Positions 46,750 to 56,525 are shown, counted from the stretch's first letter. The stretch is DNA of 64,000 bases from Rhizobium mayense (GCF_030272705.1 NZ_JARFYM010000032.1:1-64000), one strand, 5' to 3'. Notes: a model not told the origin generated them from the sequence alone. Numbers and translations are program-made.

Positions 46750-47043
46750 ATGGGCACGGGCAGCACAAAGTCGCTGGATGAGGCCGCCCGGCGGGGACTT
46801 TGGAGGCTTATGCTAAAGCTGCCGGCGATGCGCGGGCGCCTTCAGATTCTTGGCGCCAAGTCGTCCGCTCTCCAGGACCTCTTCGAAGCCTATGAGGACG
46901 CAAGCGTGACACTCGAGCGCCTGCTCAAGGAGCCGGACGGCAACGCTCGCTTGATGATCCGCGAATATGAGACGATCTGCAGCGAGATCGAAAACGACGT
47001 CATCGAATACTGTCTTGGGCACAGCCCGGAAATACCAAGATAG
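46750..47043 (+). CDS. Hypothetical helical protein, 97 aa
   Basis: A soluble, charged, probably helical protein (DEAARRGLWRLMLKLPAMRG; FEAYEDASVTLERLLKEPDG). A Cys-containing C-terminus ends CLGHSPEIPR. No domain is recognised. It has the operator element upstream and is followed 125 bp later by the wHTH-TPR gene in the same direction, so they may form one unit. Confidence 0.7.
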   Translation: MGTGSTKSLDEAARRGLWRLMLKLPAMRGRLQILGAKSSALQDLFEAYEDASVTLERLLKEPDGNARLMIREYETICSEIENDVIEYCLGHSPEIPR

Positions 47044-47168
47044 GACGGAGAAGCGTCCGAAAACATCACGTTTCGGTTTTGTTAGCGTCTTGGCTTGCAA
47101 CCGCCTGTCATCTGCGCAATATATTCGTCTGTTCTCATGGACTTGGACCAAGCGTAGCGGGGGCTGTA

Positions 47169-48920
47169 ATGCACGCTGAGGAACATGGCACAAGGGACTG
47201 CGAAGTCACGGAAACCGAGGCGCGCGCTGAAGTCGAGCGGCTTCTTTCCGACATCAGGTTCCATGCAACGGAGCGCCAGCGCGCCATATTGCGCTATCTC
47301 GCCGAGCGGCATTTCGGCGGACATGACGATGGAGTCAAGGCCTACTCGATCGCAATAGACGTGCTTGGCAGATCAAGCAGCTTTGAACCCTCCCTCGACC
47401 CCATCGTGCGGATCGAAGTCAGCCGTCTACGATCTGCGGTCGCGAACTATTACGAGGCTTTCCGACAACCAGACTGCGTTTCGATCGACCTGCCAAAGGG
47501 AAAGTACGTCGTCGTGTTCTCAAAGGCGGCGGTGGATGAACCTGCGGAGAGCGGCGAGGCCGTGGAAAACGGCGAGCAGGAAGCGGAGCAAGCATATTCC
47601 GCGACGCCAGTGGAAATGGTCATGCCGGCAGCGGGCCGTGCCGCGCGGCCCAGGAAATGGATCACTCCGCTGTCGGCCGCTGCGATGTTTTGCGTAGCTG
47701 TGTCGGCTGCCACCGCTGGATGGCTCTATACCCGTCCGGTGTTTACCATGAGGCCGGCGGTCTCGGTCAGCATCTCCGCACCCGATCAGCAGCTGGAGGG
47801 GGAAGCGACCTTGACACGCGACATGCTGATCACGGCGCTGACCCAGTTCCAGACTCTGACGGTGACATCGGAGGACGACGCCACCGGGTCGGTACCGCCC
47901 CCATTGCATGTCCAGCCGGGGCGATCCTACCGCATAGACATGAAGTATTACGGCGACAATGGCGACCGGAGTGTCTGGTGGCAGATCGTCGACTCCGGAT
48001 CCGGGGACCTCCTGAAGGCCGGGCTCGAGAAGGTCGACGGAGATGGAAAGAGCCCGCAGGCGGTAAGCGGCGAGCTGGTCGCGGAATTGTCGCGGCGGTT
48101 CGCCACGACCCGCGGTGTGATCAACAGCATCGAGATCCGCCACAATGCGATCGGGGCGCTTGGAAATGCCTGCATTTTGAGAGCGGAATTCGAACTCGAC
48201 GACGGCGGCCCTTCCGACGTCGCCGCAACGTCCGGATGTCTTGAACGGATGGTGGCGAAGGAGCCGTCCAATGCGGATGCCGCCGCAACGCTGTCGCGCG
48301 TGCTCATCGCGAAGGAGGAGGGCGTCGTCCCGGAAGAAACTGTCGCCCGTTCGCTCATGCTCGCCAATCGCGCCGTGTCGCTTGCACCGGCCTCGGACCG
48401 CGCGCAGATCGCCCTGATGGTGGCGCAGTTCGACGCTGGGCGCATCCAGACCGCGATAAGCGCCGGAAACCGTGCCTTGGCTCTCAATCCCAACAATCCC
48501 GACGCCACTGCCAAGCTCGCAATGGTCCTGTTCGCGGCCGGTTACTGGCAGGGAGCGGCAGGGATGGCGGAAGCCTCTGCAAAGTCGGTGGATGTCGTTC
48601 CGCACGATGCCCTGCTTGTACTTGCATTGGACGCCTATCGAAGAGGGAATTGGTCGGAAGCCTCATTGCTTGCCGAGCAGGTTAACTGCAGCGATTTCGT
48701 TGTCAGGGCGCTCAGGGCCGCGTCTCTCGGCCAGCTGGGATCGGATGCGGCGGCAGAACGGTTGGCGCAACTCCGCAGCCGGAATCCAGACTTCGAATCC
48801 AACTTCCGCAACCTGATCGCGGACAGGCGCTACCAGCAGACATTGGTCGCCTCCATGGAGGAGGGGCTGAGGAAGGCCGGTGCTCACCTGAGCTCCGAAG
48901 GCTTGGCGAGTGCGTTCTGA
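47169..48920 (+). CDS. Membrane-anchored winged-helix-like / TPR protein (candidate regulator)
   Basis: A 583-aa protein. Residues 15-105 form a domain that ends SLDPIVRIEVSRLRSAVANY and IDLPKGKYVVVF, which resembles the C-terminal half of OmpR/CadC-type winged helices; this domain is common in rhizobial regulators and cyclase-like proteins. A transmembrane helix lies at about 155-180 (WITPLSAAAMFCVAVSAATA). The remainder, outside the membrane, contains TPR-like repeats (GRIQTAISAGNRALALNPNN). Topology is ToxR/CadC-like: cytoplasmic DNA-binding head, one helix, periplasmic sensor. DNA binding is inference. ATG 47169 is chosen with GCGGGGG upstream; the frame is open further up. Confidence 0.75.
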   Translation: MHAEEHGTRDCEVTETEARAEVERLLSDIRFHATERQRAILRYLAERHFGGHDDGVKAYSIAIDVLGRSSSFEPSLDPIVRIEVSRLRSAVANYYEAFRQPDCVSIDLPKGKYVVVFSKAAVDEPAESGEAVENGEQEAEQAYSATPVEMVMPAAGRAARPRKWITPLSAAAMFCVAVSAATAGWLYTRPVFTMRPAVSVSISAPDQQLEGEATLTRDMLITALTQFQTLTVTSEDDATGSVPPPLHVQPGRSYRIDMKYYGDNGDRSVWWQIVDSGSGDLLKAGLEKVDGDGKSPQAVSGELVAELSRRFATTRGVINSIEIRHNAIGALGNACILRAEFELDDGGPSDVAATSGCLERMVAKEPSNADAAATLSRVLIAKEEGVVPEETVARSLMLANRAVSLAPASDRAQIALMVAQFDAGRIQTAISAGNRALALNPNNPDATAKLAMVLFAAGYWQGAAGMAEASAKSVDVVPHDALLVLALDAYRRGNWSEASLLAEQVNCSDFVVRALRAASLGQLGSDAAAERLAQLRSRNPDFESNFRNLIADRRYQQTLVASMEEGLRKAGAHLSSEGLASAF

Positions 48921-48938
48921 AATATTGACGCACACCAA

Positions 48939-48958
48939 TTTGCCGTAACGTACTTGTG
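48939..48958 (+). promoter_or_regulatory. Region-3 operator copy 3, toward MltF-like gene
   Basis: TTTGCCGTAACGTACTTGTG, with a 62-nt gap to ATG 49021. It lies 18 bp after the stop of the wHTH-TPR gene, so the downstream gene has its own promoter here. Confidence 0.8.
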
Positions 48959-49020
48959 CGCGTCGGCAGCTTTGCGAAGCTCGGCGAGTCATCCGGGTGG
49001 GATGATGGGGCAGAGCAAAA

Positions 49021-50499
49021 ATGAAAAGAAATCGCATTTCGGCGTCTGCCGGCGGCTGGGCACTATCGGTCATGCTGGCAATGGCTATGTCATTCGTTGT
49101 GCCGATGATGTCGCCACCGGCAATCGCCGAGGAGATCAGCATACCGGTAAAGGGTGGGACCTATGATCTCGACGTCATGGAGAAACGCCGTCTTGTCCGA
49201 ATTCTGGTCCCCTTCAGCAAGACAATCTACTTCGTCGACAAGGGGCGGCAGCTTGGCACGGCGGTGGAGTTCGGCCAGGCCCTGGAGGCTTACCTCAACA
49301 CCGGACGGAAGAAGGAAATCGAGCACATCCGAGTGGCCTTCATACCGGTGCCCCGCAACAAGCTCCTTGATGAGCTCAATGACGGCGTCGGCGATATCGT
49401 TATGGCGAATCTAACCATCACGCCACAACGGCAGGCGATCGTCGATTTTACTGATCCTCTATTCGACAAGGCGACAGAAGTGCTTGTGAGCGGTCCGGCT
49501 TCCCAAACTGTAACAGGGATCGACGACCTGGTCAGTGCGCCTCTTATGCTGCGGCCTTCGAGCAGTTACTGGACCCACGTAGAGGAGATCAACAAAGCAC
49601 GCACCGCAGCAGGGAAGCCGCCGATTCAACTGCAGCCCATCGACGAGAACCTCGAGGACGAGGACTTGATGGAAATGGTCAATGCCGGTCTGCTGCCATA
49701 CACGGTGGTCGACCAATATAAGGCGGCAATATGGGCGGAAGTGTTTCCGGACATCAGGGTACGTTCGGACGTGGTCATTTCCGATGCCGGTAAGATTGCT
49801 TGGGCGGTCCGAAGGAACAGTCCTTTGCTCCTGGCGAAGCTGAACCCATTTGTGGCGACGCACCGCATCGGAACGACCTTCGGCAACATTCTCAAGACGC
49901 GGTACTTCAAGAGTGACAAGATCGTCAAGCGTGCCTATTCCGTGGCCGATGTCCAAAGGTTCCTGCATGTCGTGGACCTCTTCAGGCAGCACGCCAATAC
50001 CTATTCCTTCGACTATCTGATGCTGATCGCGCAGGGTTATCAGGAATCGCAACTCGACCAGCAGCGGCGCAGCGCGCGCGGCGCGGTAGGCATCATGCAG
50101 CTCCTTCCGGCGACTGCGGCCGACAAAGCCGTCGGCATAACCGGCATTGACAAGGATGAGAGCAAGAATATCGAAGCGGCGTCGAAATATCTTCGTTATC
50201 TCGTTTCGACCTACATTACGGACGCCGGCATAACCGACAGGGACCGGCTGCTGTTTGCCTTTGCCGCCTACAATGCCGGGCCAGGAAATCTCGCGAAGTT
50301 CCGCAAGAAAGCGATCGATATGGGATTGGACCCTAATGTCTGGTTCGGCAATGTCGAAAACGCGGCGGCCGCCATTGTCGGTCGCGAGACCGTGCAATAT
50401 GTGAGCAATATCTACAAATACTATGTCGCCTACTCGCTCCTCGCCGCGCGCGACCAGGCACATGCAACGGCCGTCGGAGCCAGCGAGGGTGGAAAATAG
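49021..50499 (+). CDS. MltF-like membrane-bound lytic murein transglycosylase
   Basis: A 492-aa exported protein. A signal or anchor segment (ALSVMLAMAMSFVVPMM) precedes a solute-binding protein family 3 domain (residues 55-290) and a C-terminal SLT lysozyme-like domain. Catalytic Glu342 is in IAQGYQESQLDQQRRS, followed by ARGAVGIMQLLPATAADKAV and FAAYNAGPGNLAKFRKKA. This is the domain order of MltF, which cleaves peptidoglycan and is modulated by its N-terminal domain. It acts in the periplasm. Confidence 0.92.
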   Translation: MKRNRISASAGGWALSVMLAMAMSFVVPMMSPPAIAEEISIPVKGGTYDLDVMEKRRLVRILVPFSKTIYFVDKGRQLGTAVEFGQALEAYLNTGRKKEIEHIRVAFIPVPRNKLLDELNDGVGDIVMANLTITPQRQAIVDFTDPLFDKATEVLVSGPASQTVTGIDDLVSAPLMLRPSSSYWTHVEEINKARTAAGKPPIQLQPIDENLEDEDLMEMVNAGLLPYTVVDQYKAAIWAEVFPDIRVRSDVVISDAGKIAWAVRRNSPLLLAKLNPFVATHRIGTTFGNILKTRYFKSDKIVKRAYSVADVQRFLHVVDLFRQHANTYSFDYLMLIAQGYQESQLDQQRRSARGAVGIMQLLPATAADKAVGITGIDKDESKNIEAASKYLRYLVSTYITDAGITDRDRLLFAFAAYNAGPGNLAKFRKKAIDMGLDPNVWFGNVENAAAAIVGRETVQYVSNIYKYYVAYSLLAARDQAHATAVGASEGGK

Positions 50500-50593
50500 G
50501 CTTCCAGTTTAAGGACGCGCTCCCGACCATTTGTACGGTGGTTGCTATTTCCGGAACTCTGATCCGTCGAACAACGACAGCCGGGGGTGCTGT

Positions 50594-51607
50594 TCACTCC
50601 CATCCGAAGATCTTCCGCCAGTCGGCCTTCATGTCGACGACTAGCCAGTTCCGCCTCTCCGCTTCGTCCAGGGCCTTGTCCAGCTTGCCGAATGCCGATT
50701 GCCGGTCATAAGCGTATTCGCGCGCGGCGTCGGTGTGATGGATCAGCATGGCGAAGCCAGGTCGCTTGCCCGCGGTCACCCAGCGCAGCATCTCGTAGTC
50801 GCCGTCCGAATTGCCAGCCACGAAAATCGGCTTTCTGCCAATGAACTGATTGATGCCGACTGGTTTACCTGGACCGTCATCCACGAAATCGATCTTCGGC
50901 AGCCGCCTCAGAACCGGAACGTCGTCAACCAGGGTGTATTCCGTGGTGATCGTACTGCCCACGACCTGTTCCGGTGGAATGCCATAGATCTTTTCCGTTA
51001 TTGGACGCATGAACTCAACACCGCCGCCGGAGACGATGTAGGTCTTGAAGCCGTTGGCGCGCAGATAGTCGAGAAGCTCCCGCATCGGCGCATAGGTCAT
51101 CTCCGTGTAGAGCCTCCCGGTCTTCGGATGCTTCGCTGTCGCGAACCAATCGGTGACGATCTTGGAAAATTGGTCGGTGGTCATGCCGGCATGCGTTGCC
51201 ATGCCCAACTCGACAATGCCTTTCTCGCCGCTTTTGGCGACGCCCTTCAGGTCTCCGGCTAGGACGGATTTGAATGGCTCCTGCTCTTTCCATTCCGGGT
51301 GCTGCGGAGCCAGATCCTTGACCCGATCAAGCATAAAGCCGAGCTGGGTGTAGAACGGCTGCTCCACCCAGAGCGTCCCGTCATTGTCGAAGACCGCGAT
51401 GCGATCCTCGGGCGCGACATAGCCTTCGCCGCCCTGCGTGGTCGTCGCGTTGACGAAGTCCATGATCCGGGTTTTTGCAGCTGTATCGTTCCAGGAAGGC
51501 AGCGATTCCTGCGCCAGCACTGGAGATATTGCGCCCGCGACCAGCATGATCAGTGCCACGAGCAGCGATGCAAAGATCGCGTCGGAGGTCTCCAAGCGGT
51601 TTTTCAT
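50594..51607 (-). CDS. Secreted HAD-family hydrolase
   Basis: A 337-aa protein with an N-terminal signal (ASLLVALIMLVAGAISPVLA). HAD motif I is IAVFDNDGTLWVEQP with Asp74 and Asp76; motif II lies in YIVSGGGVEFMRP; motif III/IV is FVAGNSDGDYEMLRWVT. Size and signal suggest a periplasmic phosphatase acting on small molecules. It begins 13 bp after the stop of the FGE gene in the same direction, so they form an operon under the FGE promoter. Confidence 0.88.
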   Translation of the reverse strand: MKNRLETSDAIFASLLVALIMLVAGAISPVLAQESLPSWNDTAAKTRIMDFVNATTTQGGEGYVAPEDRIAVFDNDGTLWVEQPFYTQLGFMLDRVKDLAPQHPEWKEQEPFKSVLAGDLKGVAKSGEKGIVELGMATHAGMTTDQFSKIVTDWFATAKHPKTGRLYTEMTYAPMRELLDYLRANGFKTYIVSGGGVEFMRPITEKIYGIPPEQVVGSTITTEYTLVDDVPVLRRLPKIDFVDDGPGKPVGINQFIGRKPIFVAGNSDGDYEMLRWVTAGKRPGFAMLIHHTDAAREYAYDRQSAFGKLDKALDEAERRNWLVVDMKADWRKIFGWE

Positions 51608-51620
51608 CGGGCCTCTCCTC

Positions 51621-52580
51621 TTAAGCGGGAACTCTCTTCACGCACCGGAAGCCGACATGGCTCGTCGAGGTATCCTCAGGCTCGGCATGCCGGGCGGCAG
51701 GTCGGTAGCGGCGGCAATAATTCGGCGCGCAGAGATGCGAGCCACCTTTCAGTACGCGGCGCGGTATCCGTATTTGCGGCTGCCTTGGATCGTAGCTCGC
51801 TTCGATATCGCCGCCGCGCGGATTTGTCGGGACGCAGCAGGATTTGGCGGCTGGCTCCGGATGCCGCGTTGACCAGTAATCGGTAGTCCATTCCCAGACA
51901 TTACCGATCATGTCGTAGAGGCCGTAGCCGTTCGGCGGGAAAGATCGGACGGGCGAAGTGCGCTCGTGGCCTTTCGGCTTGGTGGAGTGTGTCGGGAAGG
52001 TACCCTGCCAGGTATTTGCCATAGCCACCCCGCCCGGCATCAGCTCATCGCCCCATGCAAATTCGGCATCATCCAATCCACCTCGCGCGGCCAACTCCCA
52101 TTCGGCCTCGGTGGGGAGGTCGAGCCCAGCCCATTCCGCGTAGGCTTTCGCATCGACATAGGCGACGTGGACGACGGGATGATCGAGCTTGCCCCGGAGA
52201 TCGCTCAGCCCTCCGAGCGGCCGCCGCCAGTTGGCCCCGAATTTGAACGACCACCATTGGGTGATGTCCGATCCGCTGACCGTCTTGGGCTGATGGAACA
52301 CCAGCGATCCGGCTTTCAACATCTTCGGCAACGCGCCCGGATAATCCTTCGAATCAGGGGTTTTCTCGGCGAACGTGACGTATCCAGCGGCCTTCACGAA
52401 CTCCATGAATTTCCGGTTGGTGACGAGGGTCTCCTCGATCCAGAAGCCGTCGACCTTCACGGGATGGGCGGGGGCCTCTTCCGGATAATGATCGTTTGAG
52501 CCCATGGTGAAGGTGCGGCCGGGAATCCAGACCATACCTGCCGGTGCTTTCGCGGGTTCGTCCTCGAATGCCAATGACAT
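51621..52580 (-). CDS. Formylglycine-generating enzyme family protein (SUMF1)
   Basis: A 319-aa protein with the FGE-sulfatase fold throughout: MVWIPGRTFTMGSNDHYPEE, LDLPTEAEWELAARGGLDDA, GLYDMIGNVWEWTTDYW. Both catalytic cysteines of oxygen-dependent FGE are present as Cys284 and Cys289 in GGSHLCAPNYCRRYRPAARH. FGE oxidises a Cys in sulfatases to formylglycine. ATG 52580 is set by GGAGG 5 nt upstream. No signal peptide is seen, so modification takes place before export. The sulfatase gene of this cluster has the matching Cys motif. Confidence 0.93.
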   Translation of the reverse strand: MSLAFEDEPAKAPAGMVWIPGRTFTMGSNDHYPEEAPAHPVKVDGFWIEETLVTNRKFMEFVKAAGYVTFAEKTPDSKDYPGALPKMLKAGSLVFHQPKTVSGSDITQWWSFKFGANWRRPLGGLSDLRGKLDHPVVHVAYVDAKAYAEWAGLDLPTEAEWELAARGGLDDAEFAWGDELMPGGVAMANTWQGTFPTHSTKPKGHERTSPVRSFPPNGYGLYDMIGNVWEWTTDYWSTRHPEPAAKSCCVPTNPRGGDIEASYDPRQPQIRIPRRVLKGGSHLCAPNYCRRYRPAARHAEPEDTSTSHVGFRCVKRVPA

Positions 52581-52630
52581 CACAGCCTCCGAATTTCGAA
52601 GGCTGTAGCTTCGCGCCTGACAAGTGGGAG

Positions 52631-52650
52631 GGGAAGTACGTTACTGTAAA
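52631..52650 (-). promoter_or_regulatory. Region-3 operator copy 4, toward FGE-HAD operon
   Basis: Minus strand reads TTTACAGTAACGTACTTCCC. The gap to the FGE ATG at 52580 is 50 nt. It lies between the FGE start and the end of the BatD gene. Confidence 0.85.
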
Positions 52651-52699
52651 TTCCTGCGTCAACTACGCAATGGAGGGCACATGCAGGCGTCCGTTCGGG

Positions 52700-53989
52700 T
52701 CAAACCGGATTGAGGTCTGGCAGGACAGGCTTTGTCGCGGAAGTAGTGGACGAACCGCGTATTCCAACAAGGCTGGCAAGCCGTTTCCTATCGACTTCAA
52801 CGGCGGTCTTTCCTCGAAACAGCCCTTCTGCGAGGATGGCGACCTGGCGCGAGAGTTCGGGCGAGTTCTCCGATGAGAGCCAGTCCGCCAGTGTCCGGTG
52901 CCCGAGCTTTGCGGACCATGCCTGCAATCCGGCATAGATCGCCGCGGGATCTGCTGTTCGGATCGTCCGACGCAATTGTCCGAGCTGGTACCGAGGGGAG
53001 TGTCGTCTCCTCTCATCGCTCTCGGAAATCCAGTTCGCAACCCGGAAAGCCATTCGACGTGCGGGCCGGAAAAATATAGCGAGCAGCACGATGATGGCGG
53101 CGCCGGCGACGATGAGCCGAGCTAGAATTCTGAGCAGTCCGTTCTGGTCGTCCTCAAGTTCGGGTGTGATTGCCTGCTGCGTCGCGGCTGCCGCGGCGAC
53201 CACGACTTTCACCGCGGATAGGGTTGCCAACTTTCGGGCGTGGTCGCCTGCATCGAACCAGGGATAGGAGAGGGAGGGGATATCGAAACTCCCCGGGGTC
53301 TGTGCGGTATAAACCACCACCTGTATGCGCCGGCTGCCGGCCCCCCGATCGGTCGCGACGCCGTCTTCAACCTTCGGCGGCTTTTCGTACTGCCGCAAAC
53401 CGGGCGCCGTTCCGACGCCGACGGGCGGGATCATCATCGCCTGCGTGTCGTTAGCGAAGACGGTAATGGTTCGGACCAATGCATCACCTGCCTTCAGGGT
53501 CGACGGGTCGCGGTCGAAGGACTGCGTCAGTGTCAACGCGCGCGCGGCAAAGACCGGCGCCGTAGCCGCGCCGTCCGCCGTTGCGACGACCTGGAAGCTC
53601 GTGGAAGGCGCACGCGCCGTCGCTTTCGTCGGTCTTCCGTCCTGCGAGTAGCCGAGCTCGATCGCGATTTCCGGCAGGGTGAAGGTCCCCGCAGTCTCGG
53701 GCACGACGACGTAGTGTCGGCTGATCCCGGAATACTGGACGCCATCCACTGTCTGGATGAGGTTCTGCGCGCGTTCATCCGGAAGCGTCACGAGCGCATT
53801 CGCAACATTGAAGAGCGGAAATTGCGGCGGCGACGTGAAGAAGTCGGGGACGAAAACGTCGACGGTGACGTGCACCTGCTGGCCCGGTACGATCTGTCCG
53901 TCACCATCGACTGTGACCTGGGCGAACGGCTCCGCCGCAATCGCCATGCGGGATGCCGCCAGCCAGAAAAGAACCACCAGCAATCTCAT
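52700..53989 (-). CDS. BatD-like protein
   Basis: A 429-aa exported membrane protein. A signal (LVVLFWLAASRMAIAAE) is followed by beta-rich periplasmic domains (VDGDGQIVPGQQVHVTVDVF), a transmembrane helix near residue 290 (LIVAGAAIIVLLAIFF) and a cytoplasmic tail. This is the topology and size of BatD. ATG 53989 overlaps the BatB stop. It is the last gene of the operon headed by the arylsulfatase or moxR. Confidence 0.8.
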   Translation of the reverse strand: MRLLVVLFWLAASRMAIAAEPFAQVTVDGDGQIVPGQQVHVTVDVFVPDFFTSPPQFPLFNVANALVTLPDERAQNLIQTVDGVQYSGISRHYVVVPETAGTFTLPEIAIELGYSQDGRPTKATARAPSTSFQVVATADGAATAPVFAARALTLTQSFDRDPSTLKAGDALVRTITVFANDTQAMMIPPVGVGTAPGLRQYEKPPKVEDGVATDRGAGSRRIQVVVYTAQTPGSFDIPSLSYPWFDAGDHARKLATLSAVKVVVAAAAATQQAITPELEDDQNGLLRILARLIVAGAAIIVLLAIFFRPARRMAFRVANWISESDERRRHSPRYQLGQLRRTIRTADPAAIYAGLQAWSAKLGHRTLADWLSSENSPELSRQVAILAEGLFRGKTAVEVDRKRLASLVGIRGSSTTSATKPVLPDLNPV

Positions 53990-55539
53990 GGCTTCCTCTT
54001 CTCTACTTCAAGCGAGAACTTTCGCGCCATAAGGTCGGCCGGGCTCACCTGAAGGTTCTTCATCCACATCTCCGATGTCTGCTCTGCGATGTTGATCTGT
54101 CCTTCCTTGCCTTTTTTGCCCTTGTCATCGAACTGCACGCTGTCCGGCTTCTCGTTCGGCTCCTGCTGCTCCTCTTGCTCCTTGTCCTTCTGCTCCTTCA
54201 GAAGGCGCTCGGCGATCACGAGGTTAGCCTGTGCGTCGGGCCAGTCCTTTCGTCTCTCAAGTGCTTTGTTGAATGCGGCGACGGCTTCCTCAAACTTCAA
54301 CAGGTGGAGAAAGGCGTTCCCTTGATCGTACCAGCTTTCGGCTCTGTCGACGGAGGCGAAGGCGTCGACTGCGTCGGCGAACTTTCCGGCCCGGTAAAGA
54401 GAGACGCCCCTCCACATCGGATCGGAAAAATGCGACGCCGCATCGGTGAAGTCGCCGCGTTCGAATGCCAGGCGCCCCTGCTGGTCCGGTGTCAGCCACA
54501 TGTCCGTGAATTCGGCTGCCGTCACGTCGCCGGGCGAAAGCAACCGAAGCGCCAGAAGCAAGGCTCCCGTCCGCACGACCCAACCCCTCCTGAAGCTCAG
54601 CGCGAGAGCGACCACCACGGGCAGGACGAGCCACCAGCCGATGTCGCGCCACCGATCGCCCTCGGTCGCCTTCTTCTCGGCGAAGTTCGATCGGATCCGC
54701 TGTGACACCCAGCGGATATCGGTGTCGTCGGCTGTCGCTGTCGCCACGTCGGCTCCAGTCAACTTATGCAGGTTTTGCAGACCCTCGACATCGAGTTTGG
54801 CCAAGACCCTGTTGCCGCCTTCGCTGATGAATCCTTTCTCCGGTGTCTTCACCGGTCCACCCTCGGCCGTACCGAAGCCGAGTACGACGATGCCGCTTCC
54901 GCTGTTTCGCTCGAAGGCTTCGAATGCAGGCCGTTCGACGCCGTCGGTGATGAAGAGGATGGTCCCGGTCGCGCTTTCCCGGGCGAGCATGTCGTCGGCA
55001 AGCCTCAGGGCCTTTGCCGTATCCTTCCCCGGGACCGGCATGATGCGGGTTGCGAGCGCGTCGGTGTAGGTTTCGATGAGGGAGGCATCCTCGGTCAGCG
55101 GCAGGACGAGATGGGCGGTCCCGGCATAGGCGATGATTCCCGTGCGTGCGCCATTTCTGGAGGCGATGATATCGTGGATCTTCAGCTTGGCCCGTTCGAG
55201 CCGCGAAGGCGTGACGTCGATGGCATCCATCGTGGGGGAAAGGTCCATGGCGATGATCAGCGGAGCTGTATCTTCGACGAATGGAGGTTGCTCCCGCTCC
55301 CAGGTCGGCCCCGCTGCCGCCAAGATGCCGACGGTCAGGATAGCGGCCAGCAGCCATGACGGTCGGATACTCGACCCTCCGGTGACATCGACAATCAGCC
55401 GGTCGAGCAGGTGAGGGGCAATCATTGTCTTCCACTGATTTCGGACGTCGCCGGACCGGGACGATAACCACAGCACTGCGACCGGGAGGACAAGGCCAAG
55501 CAGCAGCCAGGGCCGCAGGAAGTGGAAATCCGCGATCAT
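53986..55539 (-). CDS. BatB-like VWA-domain protein with TPR tail
   Basis: A 517-aa membrane protein. N-terminal helices (FHFLRPWLLLGLVLPVAVLW) flank a von Willebrand A domain with the metal-site motif IAMDLSPTMDAIDVTPSR. Further helices follow, then a TPR segment (KFEEAVAAFNKALERRKDWP) and a charged linker (KEQKDKEQEEQQEPNEKPDS), as in BatB/BatC fusions. ATG 55539 overlaps the preceding gene by 4 bp. It presumably acts with BatA as a membrane-bound metal-dependent adhesion complex. Confidence 0.88.
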   Translation of the reverse strand: MIADFHFLRPWLLLGLVLPVAVLWLSSRSGDVRNQWKTMIAPHLLDRLIVDVTGGSSIRPSWLLAAILTVGILAAAGPTWEREQPPFVEDTAPLIIAMDLSPTMDAIDVTPSRLERAKLKIHDIIASRNGARTGIIAYAGTAHLVLPLTEDASLIETYTDALATRIMPVPGKDTAKALRLADDMLARESATGTILFITDGVERPAFEAFERNSGSGIVVLGFGTAEGGPVKTPEKGFISEGGNRVLAKLDVEGLQNLHKLTGADVATATADDTDIRWVSQRIRSNFAEKKATEGDRWRDIGWWLVLPVVVALALSFRRGWVVRTGALLLALRLLSPGDVTAAEFTDMWLTPDQQGRLAFERGDFTDAASHFSDPMWRGVSLYRAGKFADAVDAFASVDRAESWYDQGNAFLHLLKFEEAVAAFNKALERRKDWPDAQANLVIAERLLKEQKDKEQEEQQEPNEKPDSVQFDDKGKKGKEGQINIAEQTSEMWMKNLQVSPADLMARKFSLEVEKRKP

Positions 55540-56525
55540 GCGGCGGCCCTCCTGCGCATAACCCCGGTGAGGCCGGATAGGATGTAGTAGGCGGAGAGCA
55601 GTCCGATTCCCGCAGCCAGCGGCCAATGGAACAGTTCGATCCGCGGTCGCCACGAGAGGTTCTTTTGGCTTTCGGGCGTGATCCGGTCGAGGACATTGTA
55701 GATTGCAGCGAGGTCGGACTGGTCGGCACCGAAGAAATAACGGCCGCCGGTGTCGCGTGCAATCTTCTGAAGCGTGGTCGTATCGAGCTTGTCTTCTCCG
55801 GCCGCTTCGGGATCGCCGATGCCGACGGTATGTACCACGATACCTTTCGACTTTGCGATGTCCGCCGCCTTGACCGGCGGCATTTTGCTGGCAGTGTCGT
55901 TGCCGTCCGTGAGTACGACCAGCACTTTTTCCGGAACCGTCGTCTTATCGAACATCCTTATCGCAAGCCCGATTGCGTCGCCCAATGATGTCCGCGGCCC
56001 TGCGATTCCCGGCAGAGTGTCGGCAATCATCGTCCGGACGAGCACGTGGTCCATCGTGAACGGCGCGAGCGGGTAGGGTGCATCGCCGAAGGCGATCAGC
56101 CCGATTCGGTCTCCCGATCGTTTGACGACGAAATCGCCGACTACAGTGCGAACTGCGTCAACGCGCGCCTCGACCGTTCCGTCCGGCGCGTGAAAGTCCT
56201 TGGTGTCCATGGACTGCGACAGATCGAGCGCCAGCAAAATGTCCCGCTGCGGCTCGACCTTCTCGATGGGCGGCTCTACGAACTGGGGGCGGGCCAGCGC
56301 GAGGATGATCAGACACCAGGCAACGCCCTCGCAAATGAACTGGGGCCGCGTCCGCCGCGCGACGACCGATCCTTCCGTCGGACGCACGCCGGCGGCTTCG
56401 GCAACCTGCTCGAAAAAGGGCAGGCGTACGGATGCTGACGTCTGGCGATACGCAGGCAGCAGCCACCGGACAAGCAGCGGTACCGGAAGAAGGAGCAACA
56501 GCCACGGAAGGTCAAGCTGATACAT
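55536..56525 (-). CDS. BatA-like VWA-domain protein
   Basis: A 329-aa protein. An N-terminal membrane segment (YQLDLPWLLLLLPVPLLVRW) and a further helix precede a von Willebrand A domain with the MIDAS motif LALDLSQSMDTKDF and the later metal ligands TDGNDTASKM. A C-terminal helix (LAAGIGLLSAYYILSGLTGV) closes the protein. ATG 56525 lies inside the end of the DUF4381 gene, so translation is coupled. Confidence 0.9.
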   Translation of the reverse strand: MYQLDLPWLLLLLPVPLLVRWLLPAYRQTSASVRLPFFEQVAEAAGVRPTEGSVVARRTRPQFICEGVAWCLIILALARPQFVEPPIEKVEPQRDILLALDLSQSMDTKDFHAPDGTVEARVDAVRTVVGDFVVKRSGDRIGLIAFGDAPYPLAPFTMDHVLVRTMIADTLPGIAGPRTSLGDAIGLAIRMFDKTTVPEKVLVVLTDGNDTASKMPPVKAADIAKSKGIVVHTVGIGDPEAAGEDKLDTTTLQKIARDTGGRYFFGADQSDLAAIYNVLDRITPESQKNLSWRPRIELFHWPLAAGIGLLSAYYILSGLTGVMRRRAAA

